DNA from: Methanoregula sp.
GTDB lineage: Archaea; Halobacteriota; Methanomicrobia; Methanomicrobiales; Methanospirillaceae
Direction of reading: 5' to 3'
NCBI GenBank assembly: GCA_030653335.1
Contig: JAURZP010000113.1
Coordinates: forward strand, 1 to 6,856
DNA: 6,856 nucleotides
Below are positions 1 to 5,563 of this stretch, piece by piece (within the stretch, counting starts at the first letter, position 1; every line of letters begins with the position of its first letter). Position numbers and translations under genes: made by a program. Below the pieces are notes generated by a model that did no database searches, had not been told where the DNA came from, and saw only the letters and a list, made by a program, of their open reading frames with translations.

Positions 1-84
1 ACCGGCCTGTTTGGAGCTGTTTGGATTGAGGATCGGGATAGGGGATGGGCTAAACTATAGTAAGGGTGGACCGTCACAAAATCA
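1..84. other. Non-coding region with G-rich stretch
   Basis: I see no convincing gene here: no reading frame in this stretch resembles a protein family. It contains a 9-base direct repeat CTGTTTGGA at 7-15 and 17-25, and a purine-rich run at 30-49 with four G runs (2, 3, 4 and 3 G). The boundary of whatever gene lies to the left is outside the window. Confidence 0.5.
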
Positions 85-103
85 TTTTTTCCTTAAAAAA
101 AAG
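85..103. terminator. Poly-T / A-T hairpin terminator after rubrerythrin
   Basis: On the minus strand the rubrerythrin stop codon is followed at once by C and eight T residues, then AAGG and six A residues. On the plus strand the same element reads T6-CCTT-A8, so it can form an A/T-only hairpin and shows a T run in both directions. Archaeal RNA polymerase terminates at oligo-T tracts, so this probably ends the rubrerythrin transcript; it could also stop rightward transcription entering from before the window. Confidence 0.6.
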
Positions 104-676
104 TTAGTAGTTATCAGCCGCAATCTCGAAATACGCCTGCGGATGATCGCAGACCGGGCATTTATTGGGCGCAGTTTTTCCACTTTCAACAAACCCGCAG
201 TTCCGGCAGTACCATTTCGCGGGAGTCTCGGACTTAAAGACAGTCCCTCTCTCCATTTTAGCGTATAGTTTTGCATACCGCGATTCATGGTGCGCCTCCA
301 CTTTTGCGACCATCTTAAAGAGGTGAGCGATCTCCTTGAATCCCTCCTTCTCTGCTGTGGCTGCAAAACCCGGATAGAGTGTGCCCCACTCCATCTTCTC
401 GCCCGCAGCTGCTGCGGCAAGGTTCTCTTTTGTATTCCCGATCATACCCGCCGGGTAGGCTGTGGTAATTTCAACATCCCCGCCTTTGAGCTGTTTGAAG
501 AAAAGTTTCGCATGCTCTTTTTCTTCTTCGGATGTCTGCAAGAAAAGACTCGCAATCTGTTCGTAACCTTCTTTTTTTGCTGCGCTCGCAAAGAAGGTGT
601 AGCGGTTCCGCGCCTGCGACTCGCCTGCAAATGCGGCAAGCAGGTTCTTTTCAGTTTTACTTCCTTTGAACTCCAT
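104..676 (-). CDS. rbr: Rubrerythrin (diiron peroxidase with rubredoxin tail)
   Basis: Encodes a 190-residue protein with the full rubrerythrin layout. Residues about 5-140 form the ferritin-like four-helix domain. Likely diiron ligands are E19, E52 with H55 (EEKEH), E93, E96, and E127 with H130 (EAHH). The C-terminal rubredoxin-like domain (about 152-187) has C157-x2-C160 and C173-x2-C176, which bind a single iron. The length is typical of classical rubrerythrins. The family reduces hydrogen peroxide in the cytoplasm of anaerobes using electrons from rubredoxin or similar donors. The start at 676 is chosen because GGAGTGA sits 7 bases upstream and the family begins around this methionine; the frame stays open to 808, but that extension is basic, low in homology, and non-conserved in character. 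The gene is divergent from the large kinase and followed directly by a poly-T tract. Family assignment is secure; physiological role is inferred from the family. Confidence 0.96.
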   Translation of the reverse strand: MEFKGSKTEKNLLAAFAGESQARNRYTFFASAAKKEGYEQIASLFLQTSEEEKEHAKLFFKQLKGGDVEITTAYPAGMIGNTKENLAAAAAGEKMEWGTLYPGFAATAEKEGFKEIAHLFKMVAKVEAHHESRYAKLYAKMERGTVFKSETPAKWYCRNCGFVESGKTAPNKCPVCDHPQAYFEIAADNY

Positions 677-683
677 GGTCCGG

Positions 684-690
684 TCACTCC
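684..690 (-). promoter_or_regulatory. Ribosome binding site of rubrerythrin
   Basis: Reads GGAGTGA on the minus strand, 7 bases before the ATG at 676. It complements the archaeal 16S 3' end well and decides the start against longer in-frame alternatives reaching 808. Confidence 0.75.
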
Positions 691-697
691 ATTTTTT

Positions 698-746
698 TAT
701 CCGTCCACATCCGTCATTTACCTGCATTTTTACGGGCGGACGGGTA
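698..746. repeat. Imperfect inverted repeat in divergent promoter region
   Basis: TATCCGTCC at 698-706 pairs with GGACGGGTA at 738-746 (nine pairs, one of them G-T). CCGT at 711-714 pairs with ACGG at 732-735, leaving a 17-base loop. The left arm also contains a direct repeat, ATCCGTC at 699-705 and 709-715, spaced exactly 10 bases, about one helical turn. The element lies 22-70 bases upstream of the rubrerythrin start, where an operator or 5'-leader hairpin would sit. A regulatory role is inferred only. Confidence 0.4.
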
Positions 747-750
747 GCGT

Positions 751-760
751 TAATATTCTC
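751..760 (-). promoter_or_regulatory. Candidate TATA box for rubrerythrin
   Basis: Minus strand reads GAGAATATTA, the most A/T-rich short block on this strand at a workable distance. An archaeal start site about 25 bases downstream would fall near 728, giving a leader of about 50 bases and placing the inverted repeat over the start site. No clear BRE is visible, so this is tentative. Confidence 0.25.
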
Positions 761-805
761 TTTCCTGCGGATAATCCTTTCACCTTGCCATTTCCTGCAG
801 GCAGA

Positions 806-819
806 CATATTTTTTATTG
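806..819 (+). promoter_or_regulatory. Candidate TATA box for the hybrid sensor kinase
   Basis: CATATTTTTTATTG is an A/T-rich block whose centre lies about 26 bases before position 838, so transcription could begin just upstream of the ATG at 847 with a very short leader. This would fit the lack of a Shine-Dalgarno sequence before any of the candidate starts at 817, 826 or 847. Confidence 0.35.
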
Positions 820-846
820 CAGAATATGATTAGTGTAATACAAACG

Positions 847-3800
847 ATGTATACCGTACTTTATGTTGATGACGAGCAGGTTCTTCTTGATCTGGCAAAG
901 GTTTTTTTGGAACGGTCGCCGGATTTTTGCGTAAAAACCCAGATTTCGGCTCATGCAGCACTCAACTCCCCTCTTATCACCTCCTGCGATGTCATTGTTT
1001 CAGATTACCAGATGCCGGAAATGGACGGGATTGAATTCCTAAAAGCCATCCGGAAACGGTTTGGGGCTCTGCCATTTATCCTTTTCACCGGGCGCGGGCG
1101 CGAGGAGGTGGTGATCGAGGCTATTAACAATGGCGTGGATTTTTATCTCCAGAAAGGCGGGGATCCCAAAAGCCAGTTTGCCGAGCTCTCCCACAAGATC
1201 CGGATGGCAGTCGAACGCAAACGGGCAGTGGATGAACATATCGAATCCGACAAACGGCTCAGCTCGATCTTCCATGCAAGCCCGATTCACCAGATGATCA
1301 CCGAGTTCTCCAACGGCAGGATACTCGATATCAATGACCGTTTCTTAAAAGACTTAAAGATCTCCGGTAAAGAAGTCATCGGCAGAACCATGGATGAGAT
1401 CGGCCTGTTCATTGATAAGCTCCAGTATTTTGCAATCATCCGACAGCTGGAGCGGGAGGGGATGGTCCGCAAAGCTGAACTTCTCATACGTGACCGTAGT
1501 GGCAGGACCTACACCACACTCACTTCGCTGACCCGCATACAGGTCCACGGTCAGGACCTCATTTACACCCAGTCCATGGATATCACTGCGCAGAAGAAGG
1601 CGCAGCAGACAATAAATGCCCTCCTTAATGCACCTCCGGATGCATCTCTCTTGTTCAATACCGATGGCACCATCCTCGCTGCCAACAATTCAGCGTCTGT
1701 GCGATACTCGATCCCTGTCGAGAATCTGATCGGCATGAATGCCTTCACGCTGGTATCCCCGGAATATTCCTACCTGCATCAGGAAAAGGTAAAGGAAGCC
1801 CTTGCAACCGGAAAACCATTGGTCTATCTCGATGACCGGGCTGACAGCGCATTTGAGAACCATATCTACCCTGTCATAGGTCCTGATGGTGAAGTTGCAA
1901 GCATTGCCCTTTATTCCCGTGATGTAACGGAAGAGAAACATGCAAAAGAGGCGTTAAAGGAATCCGAGGAGAAGTACCGGCTCGTGGTCGAGCACAGCCA
2001 TGACTCCATCTACATCTACCGGGACAACCGTTTTCTCTTCATCAACCGGCAAGCCGAGGAACTCTCCGGCTTTACGCATGAAGAGCTCGTAAAACGGGAC
2101 ATCTGGGATTTCATTCATCCCGATGACCGCGAGCGGTTGAAAGATGCTGCAAGGAAACGGTTTGCCGGCGGGCAGGTTTCATCATCATTCCAGGCAAGGA
2201 TCCTCCGGAAAAATGGCGAGGTACGGGAGGGGGAATTCTTTGTTGACCTCGTTGATTTCCAGGGAAAAATGGCGATTCTCGGGATCGCCCGCGATATCAC
2301 TGAGAAGAAGCGGGCCGAAGAGGAGATCCGGGAACGCGGGGAGCAGCTCCGCTCGCTCTCCGATAACCTCCCGAACGGGATGGTCTACCAGATCATAATC
2401 GGGCCCGAGGGTACACGCCGGTTTTCCCATGTCAGTGCCGGCGTCAGACAAATTCATGAGGTGACTGCAGAAGAAGTGCAGCGGGACCCGTCGCTTCTCT
2501 ATAGCCAGATAATTGAAGCGGACCGGATCCCGCTTCAAGAGGCAGAAGAGCGTGCTTTTGCATCCATGTCCCCGTTCAGCATCGAGGTGGGGATTCGTAC
2601 ACCCTCTGGCAGAGAGCGCTGGCTGCTTCTCCGCTCGGCCCCCCGCTCACTGCCCGATGGCACGATCCTCTGGGACGGGATCGAGCTCGATATCACAACA
2701 GCAAAACGGGCGGAAGAAGAACTCAAAGCTGCCTATGAGCAGCTCATCGCTTCGCAGGAAGAACTCAAAGGCCAGATCCATGCGCTCAAAGCGGGCCAGG
2801 AGCTGCTGAGGGAGAGCGAAGAACTCCACCGGAGCCTGTTTATGGCATCTCCGGATGGAATCGCCATGGTTGACACAAAGGGGGTTCTCACATATGTTTC
2901 CCCGAAATCTCTTGAGATGTTCGGGCTTTCTGTCCCTGAAGAAGCAATAGGGACGAATGTCCTTGACTGGATTATGGATGATGATCGCAGTCTGGCAGGG
3001 GAACGGTTCGCACAAGTCATGTCTGACAACGGCTTCGTATCCAATATCTACCGGGTGCATCGCAAGGACGGCTCTCAATTCTTTGTAGAGATGCACAGTG
3101 CGGCACTCCATAACAGCAACGGTTCGGTAAGAGGCCTCATCTCAATACTCCGGGATATCACAGAGCGCCGGCGGGCGGAGATGGCGCTACGCGAGAGCGA
3201 GGAGAACTACCGCTGCATCATTGAGAACATGCAGGATGTCTTTTACCGTACGGACCAAGACGGATTGATCACGATGATCAGTGCCTACGGTGCCCGGCTT
3301 GCAGGGTTCGATTCACCTGAAGAGATCATCGGGAAGTATACCGCAACGGACTTTTATGCCGATCCCAAGGAGCGGGACAAGTTCCTTGCCTTCCTTGGCC
3401 GGGAACGCGTGGTCAGCGGGTACACCATCACCCTCAGGGACCGGCATGGCAACCTTCACTCTGCCACGGCAAGCAGCCGCCTACTCTGCGATGATAAAGG
3501 GAATTTCAATGGTGTCGAGGGGATCCTTCACGATGTAACCGAGCTCAAGCGGGTGGAGAACGCCCTGCGGAAGGCAAACCGGCAGTTCACCCTCATGACA
3601 AGCATCACCCGCCACGACATCCGCAACCAGCTGATGGCACTCGGGGGATGGCTCGAGCTCTCGCGGGCCTCGGTTTCGGATCCGGACCGGATGCGGGAAC
3701 TGATTACCAAAGAACAGCGGATCGCATCGATTATCGAAGAGCAGATAAATTTTACCATGTTTTTTGACGAGATGGGGGTAAAAGAACCGGCCTGGCTGGA

Positions 3801-4230
3801 CCCGGTCCCTCTTATCCGGAAATCAAAAGCAGCCCTGCCGTTTAAGAAAATACGGCTGGACTTAGACATTTCCGGTATTGAGATCTTCGCCGATCCGCTC
3901 TTTGAGAGGGTCTTTTATAACCTGTTTGATAACGCGCTCAAGTACGGTGGAGATACCATGACGACAATCCGGGTAGCTGCGCATCGGGACGGGTCCCGCC
4001 TCGTGCTGGTGGTTGAGGACGATGGTATGGGAATTTTTGAAAAAGACAAGGAGCAGCTGTTCGACCGCGGGTTCGGGAAGAACACGGGCCTTGGCCTCTT
4101 TCTGGTGCGGGAGATCCTCTCCATCACTGATATCACGATAAAAGAGACCGGGATTCCGGGCAAGGGTGCCCGCTTCGAGATGCTGGTGCCAAAAGGTTCA
4201 TTCCGGGTACCCGGTGCCCGGTGTGATTAA
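847..4230 (+). CDS. Hybrid sensor histidine kinase: receiver, six PAS domains, kinase
   Basis: Encodes about 1127 residues with no membrane segment or signal peptide, so a cytoplasmic sensor. Residues 1-125 are a receiver domain with the acidic pair D8/D9, phospho-acceptor D53, T81 and K103. Six PAS domains follow at roughly 137-248, 255-362, 377-486, 501-618, 660-773 and 787-899, most closing with a D-I/V-T-x-x-K/R motif; a coiled coil lies between the fourth and fifth (about 619-660). The fourth resembles the PAS_3 type. The kinase core has H923 in TRHDIRNQL, N-box N1025/N1029, a DDGMGI G1 box at 1059, and a TGLGLFLV G2 box near 1080. ATG 847 is preferred because it gives MYTVLYVDDE, aligning with the usual start of related receivers; ATG 826 and TTG 817 are in frame, and none has a clear ribosome site. 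No output domain is present, so a separate partner is expected. The ligand is unknown. Confidence 0.93.
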   Translation: MYTVLYVDDEQVLLDLAKVFLERSPDFCVKTQISAHAALNSPLITSCDVIVSDYQMPEMDGIEFLKAIRKRFGALPFILFTGRGREEVVIEAINNGVDFYLQKGGDPKSQFAELSHKIRMAVERKRAVDEHIESDKRLSSIFHASPIHQMITEFSNGRILDINDRFLKDLKISGKEVIGRTMDEIGLFIDKLQYFAIIRQLEREGMVRKAELLIRDRSGRTYTTLTSLTRIQVHGQDLIYTQSMDITAQKKAQQTINALLNAPPDASLLFNTDGTILAANNSASVRYSIPVENLIGMNAFTLVSPEYSYLHQEKVKEALATGKPLVYLDDRADSAFENHIYPVIGPDGEVASIALYSRDVTEEKHAKEALKESEEKYRLVVEHSHDSIYIYRDNRFLFINRQAEELSGFTHEELVKRDIWDFIHPDDRERLKDAARKRFAGGQVSSSFQARILRKNGEVREGEFFVDLVDFQGKMAILGIARDITEKKRAEEEIRERGEQLRSLSDNLPNGMVYQIIIGPEGTRRFSHVSAGVRQIHEVTAEEVQRDPSLLYSQIIEADRIPLQEAEERAFASMSPFSIEVGIRTPSGRERWLLLRSAPRSLPDGTILWDGIELDITTAKRAEEELKAAYEQLIASQEELKGQIHALKAGQELLRESEELHRSLFMASPDGIAMVDTKGVLTYVSPKSLEMFGLSVPEEAIGTNVLDWIMDDDRSLAGERFAQVMSDNGFVSNIYRVHRKDGSQFFVEMHSAALHNSNGSVRGLISILRDITERRRAEMALRESEENYRCIIENMQDVFYRTDQDGLITMISAYGARLAGFDSPEEIIGKYTATDFYADPKERDKFLAFLGRERVVSGYTITLRDRHGNLHSATASSRLLCDDKGNFNGVEGILHDVTELKRVENALRKANRQFTLMTSITRHDIRNQLMALGGWLELSRASVSDPDRMRELITKEQRIASIIEEQINFTMFFDEMGVKEPAWLDPVPLIRKSKAALPFKKIRLDLDISGIEIFADPLFERVFYNLFDNALKYGGDTMTTIRVAAHRDGSRLVLVVEDDGMGIFEKDKEQLFDRGFGKNTGLGLFLVREILSITDITIKETGIPGKGARFEMLVPKGSFRVPGARCD
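4203..4214. repeat. Perfect 12-bp palindrome at the end of the kinase gene
   Basis: CCGGGTACCCGG, followed four bases later by another CCCGG half, lies within the last ten codons of the kinase, which encode a tail after the conserved kinase fold. It could form a small GC hairpin near the stop codon. It may simply be a by-product of codon use in an unconstrained tail. Confidence 0.35.
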
Positions 4231-4243
4231 ATCCGGTCATCAA

Positions 4244-4263
4244 CCATACAGGTTTTCCTGTGG
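4244..4263 (+). terminator. Weak hairpin downstream of the kinase
   Basis: ACAGG-TTTT-CCTGT forms a perfect 5-bp stem at 4248-4261, extended by CC/GG across a two-base bulge, 14 bases after the stop codon. The only T run is the four-base loop, so as an archaeal terminator it is poor. The remaining spacer up to 4399 holds no gene that I can support. Confidence 0.25.
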
Positions 4264-4336
4264 TGCTAATGTTCAGGCCTGCCTTCGTGTGATAAACACT
4301 CTTGGGTGTCGAGTTCATCAGCTTTCCGGCATAAAC

Positions 4337-4347
4337 CTTGAAATATG
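4337..4347 (+). promoter_or_regulatory. Candidate TATA box for the ErcA-like gene
   Basis: CTTGAAATATG is the most A/T-rich block in the spacer. A start site about 26 bases downstream would be near 4370, giving a 30-base leader that includes the ribosome site. The spacer is long enough for a separate promoter, but read-through from the kinase gene cannot be excluded. Confidence 0.25.
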
Positions 4348-4386
4348 AACAGCGGTCATTCACTGTCATAGCGTGTGTGCCTGATT

Positions 4387-4391
4387 GGAGG
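4387..4391 (+). promoter_or_regulatory. Ribosome binding site of the ErcA-like gene
   Basis: GGAGG ends 8 bases before the ATG at 4400. It selects this start over the in-frame TTG at 4385, which overlaps the ribosome site itself. Confidence 0.8.
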
Positions 4392-4399
4392 GATGGAGC

Positions 4400-5563
4400 A
4401 TGACTACACCATCAGTTGAGTTACGGAAGTTTGTTGCCCCGGAGTTCATCATCGGGGCGGATGCCCGGCTGCTTGCCGGCCGTTATGCGAAAAATTTCGG
4501 TGTACACCATGTTCTCGTGGTCACGGGACCCAACATCATCAGCGCCGGGTGGGTGAAGGATGTGACGGGGAGCCTCGATGCAGAAGGCATCGGACACACC
4601 ATCTTCTCCGGTGTGACCCCCAATCCCCGGGACTTCGAGGTGACGAAAGGCGCCACGCTGTACGAGGAGTCCGGCTGCGATGCGATTGTCGTGGTTGGCG
4701 GCGGCAGCCCCACAGACTGCGCCAAGGGGATCGCGATTGTGGTCTCGAATAAGAAAAATATACTCGAGTTCGAAGGGGTGGACAACGTGGCAATACCCCC
4801 GCCGCCGATGATCTGCATCCCCACCACGGCAGGCACCGGCGCCGATGTCTCACAGTTTGCCATCATCACTGATACAGGACGCAGGGTGAAGATTGCGATC
4901 ATCAGCAAGATGATCGTACCGGACATCGCGCTTGTCGACCCGGTGCCCCTGACCTCGCTCTCCTCAGAGCTCACTGCCAATACCGGGCTGGACGCGATCA
5001 CCCATAGCGTGGAAGCCTATGTCTCGAACGCCAGTTCACCCGTGACAGATACTCTGGCCCTGGAATCCATCCGGCTGATGAAAGATCACCTTCTCGCAGC
5101 GTACCAGAACCCGGCTTCCGTTGAGGAACGGTACCAGACCATGCTGGGCAGCCTCCTTGCAGGTCTTGCATTCTCCAACGCCAGCCTCGGGGCAGTCCAC
5201 GCGATGACGCACAGCCTTGGCGGGTACTCCGACCTTCCCCACGGGCAATGCAATGCCCTCCTGCTGGAACATGTAGCCGAGTTCAATTTTGACGCAAGTC
5301 CCGACCGGTATGCAGCCATTGGAAATATCCTGCAACCCTCTCAGGTTCATGGAAAGACACTGGGGGCAAAAGAGGATCTTGTCCTTGCGCTCCGCACGCT
5401 TCGTGAATCGTTGGGCGTTACGGACCGGCTCTCGGATCTCGGTGTGACAAAGAAGGACCTTCCCGAGCTTGCGGGAAAAGCGATACGCGACCCGTGTCTT
5501 GCAACCAACCCGAAGAAAATGACTGTTGAGGATATCGTGCAGGTCTATGAAAAAGCACTCTGA
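4400..5563 (+). CDS. ercA: Iron-containing alcohol dehydrogenase, ErcA-like
   Basis: Encodes 387 residues, the normal length of group III iron-dependent alcohol dehydrogenases. Residues about 1-180 form the Rossmann-like NAD(P) domain with GGGSPTDCAK at 100-109 and the IPTTAGTGADVS loop. The helical metal domain carries the four expected ligands D198, H202, H267 and H281, plus H271 at the catalytic-histidine position, so the enzyme looks intact. The N-terminal RKFVAPEFIIG, the SAGWV and ILEFEGVD stretches, HAMTHSLGGYSDLPHG and EHVAEFN resemble, from memory, the ErcA subgroup, named for the P. aeruginosa protein involved in regulating ethanol oxidation and encoded beside a sensor kinase. Here too a PAS/GAF sensor gene overlaps its 3' end by 17 bases. 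It could instead be an ordinary NAD(P)-dependent alcohol or aldehyde oxidoreductase; the substrate cannot be read from the sequence. The family is certain, the ErcA subgroup probable, and the regulatory role inferred. Confidence 0.93.
   Translation: MTTPSVELRKFVAPEFIIGADARLLAGRYAKNFGVHHVLVVTGPNIISAGWVKDVTGSLDAEGIGHTIFSGVTPNPRDFEVTKGATLYEESGCDAIVVVGGGSPTDCAKGIAIVVSNKKNILEFEGVDNVAIPPPPMICIPTTAGTGADVSQFAIITDTGRRVKIAIISKMIVPDIALVDPVPLTSLSSELTANTGLDAITHSVEAYVSNASSPVTDTLALESIRLMKDHLLAAYQNPASVEERYQTMLGSLLAGLAFSNASLGAVHAMTHSLGGYSDLPHGQCNALLLEHVAEFNFDASPDRYAAIGNILQPSQVHGKTLGAKEDLVLALRTLRESLGVTDRLSDLGVTKKDLPELAGKAIRDPCLATNPKKMTVEDIVQVYEKAL

Noticed and set aside
677..808. N-terminal extension of the rubrerythrin frame to 808
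   Set aside because: The frame is open, but a strong ribosome site sits just before the ATG at 676 and the family starts there; the extra 44 residues look like translated promoter DNA.
287..829. 180-codon open frame on the plus strand opposite rubrerythrin
   Set aside because: It is antisense to a certain gene, is rich in Cys, Phe and Arg from the mirrored codons, and resembles no family.
4166..4348. Possible small gene of 60 codons spanning the end of the kinase and the spacer
   Set aside because: Most of it overlaps the kinase in another frame; the remainder shows no conserved motif or upstream ribosome site.
4385..4399. TTG start at 4385 for the dehydrogenase
   Set aside because: It would overlap the GGAGG ribosome site that serves the ATG at 4400.
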